Source: Bacillota bacterium (GTDB lineage: Bacteria > Bacillota > Clostridia > Oscillospirales > Ruminococcaceae). Taken from it: a stretch of DNA of 56,994 nucleotides. Under the pieces are notes generated by a model. That model was not told where the DNA came from, did no database searches, and saw nothing but the letters and a program-made list of their open reading frames with translations. The translations under genes and the position numbers were made by a program. Numbering within the stretch: position 1 is the stretch's first letter; each line of letters starts with the position of its first letter. The stretch spans positions 1 through 56,994 of the forward strand of contig JAEWLW010000063.1 in assembly GCA_023457355.1 (NCBI GenBank). Direction: 5' to 3'. Positions 35,640 through 43,447 of the stretch are shown here, piece after piece.

Positions 35640-35711
35640 CCTTGTATCTAAAGATTTCTTTTCTCACCGGCAGAGCCGGTGGTTTATTCCCGCTAAAGCT
35701 GACAACCGGAA

Positions 35712-35740
35712 TCGGCCGCCTTCATTGGCGGCCGACTTTA
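35712..35740. terminator. Hairpin between the IS200 element and pstB
   Basis: TCGGCCGCC/GGCGGCCGA stem (35712-35735), positioned as the pst operon terminator. The T-run is modest on either strand. Confidence 0.6.
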
Positions 35741-35765
35741 TTTGCCCGTTGAGATCAACCGCGCA

Positions 35766-36512
35766 TCATGCGCCGTTTTGTAAAAACCGCCGGGCCTCCC
35801 TGCTGCGCGGCGCCTTGATAACCTGCTGCGCCCGCCCCTGTTCACACACCATTCCGTTCGTCAGCACCGCTGCGTCATCACAGCAGCGCAGTGCCTGCGC
35901 CGGGTTATGTGTTACCAGCACCACGATAATCTCCCGCTTCAGCTGCGCAATCAGCCGCTCGATTTTATGGGTGGAAAGCGGGTCCAGTGCGCTGGTCGGT
36001 TCATCCAGCAACAACACCTGCGGCCCCACCGCCAGCGCACGGGCAATGCAAAGCCGCTGCTGCTGCCCGCCGGAGAGGGAGAGCGCGCTTTGTTCCAGCC
36101 GGTCGGCAACCTCATCCCAAAGAGCCGCCCGTTTTAATGCGTCATGCACCCGTGCGTTTAAAGTATCTTCGCGCAACCGTTCGTGCAACCGAATGCCATA
36201 GGCCACATTTTGCGCAATGCTCATCGGGAACGGAGTGGGCGTCTGAAACACCATGCCCACCCGCCTACGCAGGTCGGGCAGATGAACCCTGTCCCCCAGC
36301 AGCGCCGCACCATCCAACCGAATGCTGCCGCTGACCCGCAGGTCGTTTTCCTGCTCGTGCAACCGGTTGATGGTTTTGAGCAGGGTGGATTTTCCACACC
36401 CTGAAGGCCCCAACAACGCCGTGGCGCTGTTGGAAGAAAATCGTAAACAAATATCTTTGAGAATCTGCTGTTCTCCCCGCCAAAGCGACAAACCATCCAG
36501 AACAAGCGCCAC
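35766..36512 (-). CDS. pstB: Phosphate ABC transporter ATPase PstB
   Basis: ABC ATPase of 248 aa: Walker A GPSGCGKST with the PstB-type TLLKTINRLHE after it, Q-loop MVFQTPTPFPMSI, signature LSGGQQQR, Walker B VLLLDEPTSALD and switch VLVTHNPAQA. Last gene of pstSCAB. No phoU follows; the next plus-side feature is an IS200 element. Confidence 0.93.
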   Translation of the reverse strand: MALVLDGLSLWRGEQQILKDICLRFSSNSATALLGPSGCGKSTLLKTINRLHEQENDLRVSGSIRLDGAALLGDRVHLPDLRRRVGMVFQTPTPFPMSIAQNVAYGIRLHERLREDTLNARVHDALKRAALWDEVADRLEQSALSLSGGQQQRLCIARALAVGPQVLLLDEPTSALDPLSTHKIERLIAQLKREIIVVLVTHNPAQALRCCDDAAVLTNGMVCEQGRAQQVIKAPRSREARRFLQNGA

Positions 36513-36517
36513 AGTGT

Positions 36518-37363
36518 CTATCCCCCCCTTTTTTTATGGGTCAAGAGCCGGGTCAGCAGGCTGAAAATGCCCGTGAGCAGCAACAGGAGCAATGCCGAAG
36601 CAAATGCCGCGGAAATATCGCCTTCCAGCACCGACTGATACAGCCCCACGGCAAGCGTCGCGCCCGACGAGGTCAAATAGCGCAGCCATCCGTCGGTTGG
36701 CGCCGCCTTCCCCACGCCGGCGGTCAGCAGCAGTGCGGCTGATTCCCCCGCCGTCTTTGCCGCGCACAGTACCGCCGCCGACATCAGCCCGTTTTTAGCA
36801 GCGGTAAACACAATATCCAACAACATCTCAGCCTTTGTGGCGCCAAGTGCCAGCGCTGCCGACGAAAGCTTGTCGTCCACCGCGGCCAATGCCGAGTGTG
36901 CTGCACCCGCCGCCACCGCGAACAGCATCACCGACATGGTCAGAACACCGGACAGCACCGAATAGCGCAGCCGCATCAGTTGAGAAAACACCAAAAAGCC
37001 AAACAGGCCGTAAACCGCCGACGGCACGGCCCGCAGCGCGCCAAGTACCATTTCAATTACGGCTGCGGCGCGACTTCCCCTGCCATAATAGATCAGGTAA
37101 ACGGCGCAAAAAACACCTGCCGGCAACGCCAGCAGCAATGAAAACGCGCAGATGACCGCCGTGTTTGCCACCTGCGTTATCAGGCCGGCCGTTCCGGCTG
37201 CCGTGACGGCTTGCCCCTGCACCGCCTTTATCAACTGCCCCGCCAGCGCCTTCAGGCCGAAGCGCAGGACCCAAAAAACAACAGCCGCCATCAGCGCCAC
37301 ACAGCTGGCGCCGCATAAGAGCAGCAGCAGCGTACGGATAAATTCAACCAAGCGCCGGTACAT
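36518..37363 (-). CDS. pstA: Phosphate ABC transporter permease PstA
   Basis: A 281-aa permease with about six helices. The PstA-type EAA region is ALALGATKAEMLLDIVFTAA, and PSAVYGLFGFLVF is the conserved proline-rich turn. ATG 37363 follows a GGTGGTG site, 17 bp from the end of pstC. It forms the channel with PstC. Confidence 0.92.
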   Translation of the reverse strand: MYRRLVEFIRTLLLLLCGASCVALMAAVVFWVLRFGLKALAGQLIKAVQGQAVTAAGTAGLITQVANTAVICAFSLLLALPAGVFCAVYLIYYGRGSRAAAVIEMVLGALRAVPSAVYGLFGFLVFSQLMRLRYSVLSGVLTMSVMLFAVAAGAAHSALAAVDDKLSSAALALGATKAEMLLDIVFTAAKNGLMSAAVLCAAKTAGESAALLLTAGVGKAAPTDGWLRYLTSSGATLAVGLYQSVLEGDISAAFASALLLLLLTGIFSLLTRLLTHKKRGG

Positions 37364-37380
37364 TGCATCACCACCGTGAA

Positions 37381-38247
37381 TTAAGAATCCAACCACCTCG
37401 TCAGCCGCTCAGAAAACAACGCAAAGGCCAGCAGCACCAGCCCGATTACAAATAAGGCGCCACGGTGAACCCCGCGCGCATATCCCATTTCCAGCACCAT
37501 GCCGGAAGCCAGCAGCCGCGCGCTTTTAAAGAGCGCGGGCATGCGCACCACATTGCCCGAAACCAGCAGCACCGCCATTGCTTCGCACAGTGCACGCTGA
37601 AGGCCCGCCGTTACGTTTTGGATAATATGGCGTCTGACAGCGGGCAGCTCGGCGCAAAAAACGGTTTGAACCACAGTCGCCCCCAACGCAAGCGAAGCGG
37701 CATCAACGCGTGCCCCCGCCTGCTCCAGCGCATCAAGGCAACCGATAAACAGCGTGGGCAACAGCATGATGGTCAGCACTAAAATTACGGTGAACAGCGA
37801 AGCCCCCCCGCTTTGCGCCATCTGTACAGGCATGCGTTTTAACAGCCATGGTATCAGCACCGTGAGCCCCAGCAACCCAAATATCACCGAAGGCAGGCCG
37901 CACAAGATCAGGCTCATTTGCCGCACCGCGTTTTTTAGCCACCCCGGGAACAGGTTTTTGATGCATGCCGCGCCCATCAGCGCCAGCGGCAGTGCCAGAA
38001 ACACCGCGCCGCAACAGGCCGCCGCCGAGCAGGCCAACATCGCCAAGATGCCATAATCCCCCTGCTGGGGTGACCAGCCGGTTTTAAAAATGGCGGTAAT
38101 CTCCAGCTGTTGCAGTGCGGGCAGCGCCCCCATCACCAGAAAGATGACAATGCCGATGGCCGCTAGAACGCCCAATACCGCGAACAGATACACGGCGGCA
38201 TCAAACAATATTGCCCGAGTACGGCGTATTCCCTCCTGCCGCCTCAT
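37381..38247 (-). CDS. pstC: Phosphate ABC transporter permease PstC
   Basis: A 288-aa permease with PstC traits: the N-terminal GWSPQQGDYGILAML, the turn LPSVIFGLLGL and the EAA region AASLALGATVVQTVFCAELP. Its ATG overlaps the pstS stop by 4 bp (ATGA), so substrate-binding protein and permease are coupled. Confidence 0.93.
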   Translation of the reverse strand: MRRQEGIRRTRAILFDAAVYLFAVLGVLAAIGIVIFLVMGALPALQQLEITAIFKTGWSPQQGDYGILAMLACSAAACCGAVFLALPLALMGAACIKNLFPGWLKNAVRQMSLILCGLPSVIFGLLGLTVLIPWLLKRMPVQMAQSGGASLFTVILVLTIMLLPTLFIGCLDALEQAGARVDAASLALGATVVQTVFCAELPAVRRHIIQNVTAGLQRALCEAMAVLLVSGNVVRMPALFKSARLLASGMVLEMGYARGVHRGALFVIGLVLLAFALFSERLTRWLDS

Positions 38248-39071
38248 GGAAATTCCCTCTCAACCGGTTTTGCGGGCAGCATACCCAACGCCGCAATCAC
38301 CCGCCGCCCCACCGGGCCGGTGGTATAGTCGAGAAAATCAATCACTTCACTGCGCTTTTCACCGGTGAGCGTGCAAAGCCAGAACCCACGTGAAATGGGG
38401 TAGGAGCCCGAACGCACCGTCTCTTCACAGGGGGACACCCCATCGACCGAAAGCTGTTTAATTGAGGCATCCACATAGTCAAATGACAGATAACCGATAG
38501 CGCCGGGCGCTATCGCCACCGCGGTGCGCAGCATGCCTGTCTCGCTGTGCTCCTGACTGTGTACGGCGGGGGGTATCAGGCCGATTGCCGCTTCAAACGC
38601 GCTGCGGGTGCCCGACCCCGCCTCACGCCCGATGACCACAATCGGCATTTCTACCCCTCCCAACTGCGACCAGTCGGTAAGCTTGCCTGCATAGATATCG
38701 TGCAGTGTTTTCATCGAAATATCGGTAATTGGGTTAGCGGGATGCACGGCCACCGCAATGGCATCCAACGCCACCAGCCGGCTGTCGATGCCGGCTGATT
38801 CCTGCGGTGTCAGTGTGCGAGAACAGCTTGCAATGTCGCACACACCCTGCCGCAGCGCCTGAAGACCCAGCTCAGTGCCGCCCAGCTGCGGTTGCACCCA
38901 TCCGTTGCGGGTTTTGTTGTAATCCTCGCTCAACGCGCCCAGCATCTTGCCCATGCAAGTGGAACCAGCTATAATGACGCGCGCCTGCGTCGATTTTCCG
39001 CCCTTTGGCCAACCCAGCACCACAGCAGCCAGCACGCATATCACGACAAAAGCATACCGTCCGGCCTTCAC
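38244..39071 (-). CDS. pstS: Phosphate-binding protein PstS-like
   Basis: A 275-aa binding protein of the PBP superfamily type used for phosphate: IIAGSTCMGKMLGAL at the N-terminal binding loop, GREAGSGTRSAFEAAI as second ligand loop. The N-terminus is one hydrophobic helix without lipobox Cys, so it is either cleaved or stays as an uncleaved anchor. The start is GTG 39071 after GGGGTGA. Only about 50 bp separate it from the hairpin ending repeat copy D, leaving little room for a separate promoter. Confidence 0.88.
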   Translation of the reverse strand: MKAGRYAFVVICVLAAVVLGWPKGGKSTQARVIIAGSTCMGKMLGALSEDYNKTRNGWVQPQLGGTELGLQALRQGVCDIASCSRTLTPQESAGIDSRLVALDAIAVAVHPANPITDISMKTLHDIYAGKLTDWSQLGGVEMPIVVIGREAGSGTRSAFEAAIGLIPPAVHSQEHSETGMLRTAVAIAPGAIGYLSFDYVDASIKQLSVDGVSPCEETVRSGSYPISRGFWLCTLTGEKRSEVIDFLDYTTGPVGRRVIAALGMLPAKPVEREFP

Positions 39072-39095
39072 CCGGCATCACCCCTTACTTATGGT

Positions 39096-39150
39096 TATGC
39101 GTCGCGCCGAAAAAATAGAAAAGGCCCGCGTCTGTCAAATACGTTGACAG
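39096..39150 (-). promoter_or_regulatory. Promoter-like sequence within the repeat hairpin, before pstS
   Basis: On the minus strand TTGACA, 16 nt, TATTTT. The TTGACA lies in the hairpin arm of repeat copy D (about 39133-39138) and the -10-like box just outside it (about 39111-39116). It may drive pstSCAB; the -10 match is weak. Confidence 0.35.
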
Positions 39151-39370
39151 ATGCGGGCCTCAGCTTGGCGAAAAGCCTTCGCTGCGCTCGGCCTTTTTGC
39201 GCCAAGCTTTGCAAAACGGGCAAAAATGCCCGTTTTATCGCCTGCGGGCGAAAAATCCGGCGCACCCGGTGCGCCTCAACGCGAAAGCGGGGCTCGCCCC
39301 CCCCTTTCACACTATCCCCTCGTTAATTCGCCTTGCAAAGCCACTATTCTGACAGTCTGCGGCCCGCGTT
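39122..39370 (+). repeat. Structured hairpin-flanked repeat, copy D (diverged)
   Basis: A 17-bp hairpin (39122-39138 with 39144-39160, one G-T pair), then a ~195-nt core (39161-39355) alignable to copies A-C, then half of a related hairpin (GCGGCCCGCG near 39358). Base changes keep the core stems: AAAACGGGCA/TGCCCGTTTT here versus AAAATGGGCA/TGCCCATTTT elsewhere. It lies between metQ and pstS. On the minus strand the first hairpin is followed by TTTTT and could terminate metNIQ. Confidence 0.8.
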
Positions 39371-39376
39371 TGCGAT

Positions 39377-40240
39377 TTATTCAATGGGTTGGACACTGCC
39401 CTGATATTTTTCAAGCATAAAGTCGGTGACTTCCTTGCTGTGCAACACTTCAATCAACGTCTGAATAGCGGCGTTATCGGTGTCCCCGGGGCGAACGGCT
39501 ATGATATTGGCATAGGTCAGCGCGCTTTCACCGTCGGGGTCTTCCGTGACCAGCACCGTATCATTAATGCCTGCGGCAATCGCATAGTTGCCGTTGATGA
39601 CGGCAAAATCGACATCCTTGAGGGCGGCGGGAATCTTATCGGCATCCAGCTCGACCAAATCAAGCTTCTTGGGGTTCTCGGTAACGTCAAGCTCGGTTGC
39701 CTCATAACCCACGCTGTGATCAACCTTAATCAGGCCCTGTGTTTCCAGCAGGTAAAGCGCACGGGCCTCATTGCTGCCGTCGTTCGGAATGGCAACCTGT
39801 GCCCCGTCGGCAATCGCCGCCAAGTCAGCGGATTTACCGGGATAAACGCCGAGCGGCTCATAATGGATGTTGCCGGCGCTGACGATATCGGTGCCGTTCT
39901 GCTGGTTAAAATAGTCGAGATAGGGCTGATGCTGGAAGTAGTTTGCATCTAAATCCCCCTGCGCCAGCGCGGTGTTGGGCAGAACATAATCGTCAAACAC
40001 GATAATTTCAAGCTTGATGCCCTTTTCTTCAAGCAGCGGGACAGCAAATTCCAGCACCTCCGCGTGGGGGGCAGCGGTGGCGCCTATTTTCAGCACGGTG
40101 GCTTCCGGTGCGGGTGCAGACGCAGCAGGTGTGGAAGAGGTTGCAGCATCCGAAGAAGCGGCGGGTGCAGTGGACGAAGGTGTGTTTGAGCAGGCGGCAA
40201 GCGCCAGTATCGCTGCAAAAGCAGTTATCCATTTTTTCAT
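39377..40240 (-). CDS. metQ: Methionine-binding lipoprotein MetQ
   Basis: NlpA/MetQ family lipoprotein (287 aa). Lipobox LAAC (Cys about 17), Ala/Ser/Pro linker, then KIGATAAPHAEVLEF, DYVLPNTALAQGDLDANYFQ and HQPYLDYF, which define the family. It captures methionine outside the cell and hands it to MetI. AGGAGA precedes the ATG. Third gene of metNIQ under a methionine-type T-box. Confidence 0.94.
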   Translation of the reverse strand: MKKWITAFAAILALAACSNTPSSTAPAASSDAATSSTPAASAPAPEATVLKIGATAAPHAEVLEFAVPLLEEKGIKLEIIVFDDYVLPNTALAQGDLDANYFQHQPYLDYFNQQNGTDIVSAGNIHYEPLGVYPGKSADLAAIADGAQVAIPNDGSNEARALYLLETQGLIKVDHSVGYEATELDVTENPKKLDLVELDADKIPAALKDVDFAVINGNYAIAAGINDTVLVTEDPDGESALTYANIIAVRPGDTDNAAIQTLIEVLHSKEVTDFMLEKYQGSVQPIE

Positions 40241-40348
40241 ATGTTATTCTCCTCTAATGTTTGTTACATTTGTTTTTAAATTAGACCAGCTCTCCGCCAA
40301 GATGTGCACCTCTCAGCCTTAAGCCTTTTTATCTATCGTAAACAGATA

Positions 40349-41017
40349 TCATCTGTTACGTTTGTCAACTTTAGCTGCCGTAAAATTAAAAATACCCTGG
40401 ATGATACAAACCAAAATCACCAGCAGCACAACAGTCATGTACATAACCGTCGGATTAAAGCGCTGAAAGCCATAGCTGTAGCCGATCTTACCCAGACCGC
40501 CGGCACCCACCGCACCGGCCATTGCGCCATAGCCGATCAACGTTATGGTTGTGATGCTCAGGCCACGGATGATGCCGGGTATGCTCTCAACGAGCAACAC
40601 CTTGGTGATAATCTGATAGTTGGTGGCGCCCATGCAACGCGCCGCCTCAATGACGCCGACGTCAATTTCCTCAAGCGATTGCTCGACCATTCTGGCGACA
40701 AAAGGCGCCGCGCTGACAACCAGCGGCACAATCGCTGCGTTGTTACCGATAATAGTGCCAACCAGAAGGCGGGTAAAAGGAATGATGGCCATCAGCAGAA
40801 TGATGAACGGGATGCTGCGCAGCATATTGATCACCCAGCCAAATACCGAATGGAACGGTTTATTCTCAGCGATGCCGCCTTTTTTGGTGACAAACAGCAA
40901 CACGCCCATCGGCAGGCCCAATATGTAGGCAAAAAGCGTCGAAAACACCGTCATATAGATGGTATCAACCGTACCCTCGACCAAAAGCGGGAAATATCTC
41001 ATAATCAGTTCCGTCAT
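40349..41017 (-). CDS. metI: Methionine ABC transporter permease MetI
   Basis: A 222-aa permease with five helices. Family segments are ETLYMT-like VDTIYMTVFSTLFAYILG, SIPFIILLMAIIPFTR and the EAA loop IEAARCMGATNYQII, ending in GGLGKIGYSYGFQRF. Its ATG overlaps the metN stop by 4 bp. Confidence 0.95.
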   Translation of the reverse strand: MTELIMRYFPLLVEGTVDTIYMTVFSTLFAYILGLPMGVLLFVTKKGGIAENKPFHSVFGWVINMLRSIPFIILLMAIIPFTRLLVGTIIGNNAAIVPLVVSAAPFVARMVEQSLEEIDVGVIEAARCMGATNYQIITKVLLVESIPGIIRGLSITTITLIGYGAMAGAVGAGGLGKIGYSYGFQRFNPTVMYMTVVLLVILVCIIQGIFNFTAAKVDKRNR

Positions 41018-41760
41018 ATGCTGCTCACCTCATACCCCAATAACAGCTTGGTGATGTCGCTTTTGGGGCTTTCAAAAATCTCGGCGGTACCGCCACTTTC
41101 AACAATGTGCTGTTGGTCAATAACCGCGACGCGGTTGCAAAGCGCCTTAACAACACTCATCTCGTGCGTGATAATTAAAATTGTGACGTTCAATTCGCGG
41201 TTTATGTTGCGCAAAAGCTGTAAAATGCTGCGCGTCGTCAGGCTGTCGAGCGCTGAAGTCGGCTCATCACACAGCAGCACCTGGGGGTTTGTCGCCAGTG
41301 CGCGGGCAATAGCCACACGCTGCTTCTGTCCGCCGGAAAGCTGCGCCGGATAAGCCTTTGCCTTATCGGCCAGGCCGACCAGTTCCAACAAGCGGGTGAC
41401 GGTGCGCTCAATTTCCGCTTTGGGGGTTTTGTTCAGCGTCAGCGGAAATGCCACGTTCTCATACACATCTTTTTGCATGAGCATGTTATAGCCCTGAAAC
41501 ACCACCCCCATGCTGCGCCGCGCTTCAATGAGTTCGCGCCCTTTTAAATGCGCCGTGTTGCGCCCGTTTAGCAAAATTTCACCCGACGTGGGTTCCTCAA
41601 GCATCGAGAGACAGCGCAACAGCGTGCTTTTACCCGCGCCACTCATACCGATGACGCCGAAAATATCCCCTGTTTTAACCTGCAAATTAATATTTTTTAA
41701 TGCGGTGACAGGGGGCGTCACTTCATCAAAGGTTTTGCATAAATCTATAATCTGTATCAT
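41014..41760 (-). CDS. metN: Methionine ABC transporter ATPase MetN, short form
   Basis: ABC ATPase of 248 aa: Walker A GMSGAGKST, signature LSGGQKQR, Walker B VLLCDEPTSALD, switch ILIITHEMSVV. It stops soon after the nucleotide-binding domain. E. coli MetN has an extra ~100-residue C-terminal domain that binds methionine and shuts off transport; that domain is absent here, so transinhibition should be lacking. ATG 41760 has AGGAG upstream. First gene after the T-box. Confidence 0.93.
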   Translation of the reverse strand: MIQIIDLCKTFDEVTPPVTALKNINLQVKTGDIFGVIGMSGAGKSTLLRCLSMLEEPTSGEILLNGRNTAHLKGRELIEARRSMGVVFQGYNMLMQKDVYENVAFPLTLNKTPKAEIERTVTRLLELVGLADKAKAYPAQLSGGQKQRVAIARALATNPQVLLCDEPTSALDSLTTRSILQLLRNINRELNVTILIITHEMSVVKALCNRVAVIDQQHIVESGGTAEIFESPKSDITKLLLGYEVSSI

Positions 41761-41781
41761 GCGTTCCAATCTCCTCACAAT

Positions 41782-41815
41782 AAAAAAGTCCTTGCAGAAA
41801 ACATTCTGCAAGGAC
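41782..41815 (-). terminator. T-box attenuator terminator
   Basis: GTCCTTGCAGAA and its complement, loop TGTT, followed by TTTTTT on the minus strand. Confidence 0.92.
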
Positions 41816-42052
41816 GAAGCAGCAAAACTCCGTGGTACCACCTTGATTTGCTTGCCGCTTGCGCAACAAGCCTTCTCTGCTGCGGCATAAATGCTTACAG
41901 CACAGCACTGTAACGGGTGCGCCCGTCATGGACTACATATCGCCCACGCAACTCAGAAGCCATGTTCTGCCTGTATTGCCTGTTCTTTTACACCAACCAA
42001 GAACTCTCTGCGAGGCGCCCCAAGCGTACTCTCCTCATCATTGTCTTTTCAA
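41782..42052 (-). ncRNA. T-box leader with methionine specifier, upstream of metNIQ
   Basis: tRNA-sensing leader on the minus strand. Stem I contains the GAGGAGAGTA-type internal motif and the apical GAGAGTTCTTGGTTGGTG. The specifier loop reads ATG (41961-41963) followed by GCTTCTGAG, exactly where known T-boxes place the codon. The T-box AAGGTGGTACCACGGAG is at about 41829-41845. A terminator (12-bp stem 41788-41799 with 41804-41815, then TTTTTT) ends it. Uncharged tRNA-Met should stabilise the antiterminator and switch on methionine uptake. Confidence 0.93.
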
Positions 42053-42062
42053 ATATGCTATC

Positions 42063-42090
42063 ATTATACTCGGAAATCGCGACTTGTCAA
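42063..42090 (-). promoter_or_regulatory. Promoter of the T-box/metNIQ operon
   Basis: TTGACA (42085-42090), 16 nt, TATAAT (42063-42068) on the minus strand, about 10 bp before the T-box. Confidence 0.85.
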
Positions 42091-42209
42091 TAGCCTATTT
42101 TTCCATTATAAAGAAGTACGGGTGGAATATTCGGTTGGCATCCGCCGGCAGCAATGACGCAGCGGGGTGGAAAATCCCAGCCAAATCACCCTTTTCGGGA
42201 GTAGCGGCG

Positions 42210-43139
42210 TTAGATATGATCGGTTTTAATCTCTCCGCTGCGCTTGCTGTGCACTGCCATCATGGCCGAGGCGCCAATGACGATGGTATACCCCAGCAGT
42301 GAATAAGCGTCCGGAAACTGTGCAAAGATGATCATCCCCAGCACCGCGGTAAACAGCACCTGTGAATATTCAAATACCGAAAGCACGCTGGAAGGCGCGC
42401 GCTTATACGCAGCCGACATACAAAACTGGCCGACCGTTGCGGCCATCCCCGCCCCCATCAAATAAGCAAACTGTGAAAAACGCATCGGCACATAGTCAAA
42501 CAGCAGCGACGGCAAAAACACCAGACAAGAAAAGGCTGAAAATGCCAGCACAATGGTTTCGCTTTTTTCTCCGCGCAGTTGTAAATAGCGCACCATCGTC
42601 ACCGAAACACCGCTGCCAAGGCCGCTGAAAGCGGCAATCAGCGCGGGGGTCATGGCTGCAAAATCAAAGCTGGGCTTAATAACCAAAATGCTACCCATAA
42701 AAACGACTGCCAAAGCGCCCCATTCAATTGGGCCGACCTTTTCTTTCATGAGCCATGCCGAAAACAGCAATGTGAAGAACGGCGCGATCTTAGCCAAAAT
42801 AGTTGCGTCTGCAATTATCATATGGTCAAAAGAATAGTAACAAGCGGCCAAAGCAACTGTACCCGATATCGCCCTGGTGAGCAGCGGCAAACGGTTGCGT
42901 TTTTGCACTGAAAAACCATCCCCGCTTTTGCGCAACAGATAAACAGCTACAACAACCGACACCAGATTACGAAAAAAAGCCTTTTGCAAGGTGGGAATAT
43001 CACCAGCCATTCTGACAAAAGCACTCATAAAAGCAAACGCCAGCGCCGAAGTCAACAAAAAACCTATGGCAATCGAATAGGCACCTCTGTGGGCGTATCT
43101 CTCATTGAGGGCACTACGAATACCTGCTATGCTCATCAT
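42210..43139 (-). CDS. EamA/DMT family transporter
   Basis: A 309-aa protein with ten helices in two EamA halves: FLLTSALAFAFMSAFVRMAG, FFRNLVSVVVAVYLLRK, and in the second half SVFEYSQVLFTAVLGMIIF. This resembles the S-adenosylmethionine/riboflavin-like branch of the family, but the substrate is not predictable. AAGGAAAAG precedes ATG 43139. It is not close to the chromate-side DMT gene in sequence. Confidence 0.85.
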   Translation of the reverse strand: MMSIAGIRSALNERYAHRGAYSIAIGFLLTSALAFAFMSAFVRMAGDIPTLQKAFFRNLVSVVVAVYLLRKSGDGFSVQKRNRLPLLTRAISGTVALAACYYSFDHMIIADATILAKIAPFFTLLFSAWLMKEKVGPIEWGALAVVFMGSILVIKPSFDFAAMTPALIAAFSGLGSGVSVTMVRYLQLRGEKSETIVLAFSAFSCLVFLPSLLFDYVPMRFSQFAYLMGAGMAATVGQFCMSAAYKRAPSSVLSVFEYSQVLFTAVLGMIIFAQFPDAYSLLGYTIVIGASAMMAVHSKRSGEIKTDHI

Positions 43140-43447
43140 TCTCTTTTCCTTTATTCAATACTTTCCAATTTATTGTATCACCTTATGACATACACGTCAA
43201 AGGAATTAAAACATCTTGCACTAAAATTCAAATAAATTTTACATGTTAAAGCAGCGGATACCTGAGCCTCGCGCATAATTGCCGGGCTTTAACTTTATTC
43301 CATTCATTCTCAGGCAAATAAAAATCCATTTTTCAACTATATTTTTGATGCCTGCAATAAAATGGTCAAAAAACGACGCTATAATATAGAAGGAATCTTA
43401 CCAAACAAAATGATGCTTCTGCCACCCGGCAGGAAAGGAGCCCGTCA
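43140..43447. other. Divergent intergenic region before the amidase gene
   Basis: About 300 bp without a gene. A TATAAT (about 43380-43385) lies some 60 bp before the amidase start, with no good -35 box. Nothing else is recognised. Confidence 0.4.

Larger units (their letters stand above)
34972..35690 (-). mobile_element. IS200-type insertion sequence
   Basis: About 720 bp, the usual IS200 length, bounded by subterminal hairpins instead of inverted repeats. The right-end hairpin ACCACCACT/AGTGGTGGT is at 34976-34995; the left-end hairpin CACCGGC/GCCGGTG at 35665-35681. It holds only tnpA on the minus strand. Exact cleavage sites cannot be fixed without an empty site. It sits between the MBL hydrolase gene and the convergent pst operon. 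Confidence 0.88.

Noticed and set aside
35141..35690. TnpB or guide RNA associated with the IS200 element
   Set aside because: There is no room for tnpB; the element holds only tnpA and end hairpins.
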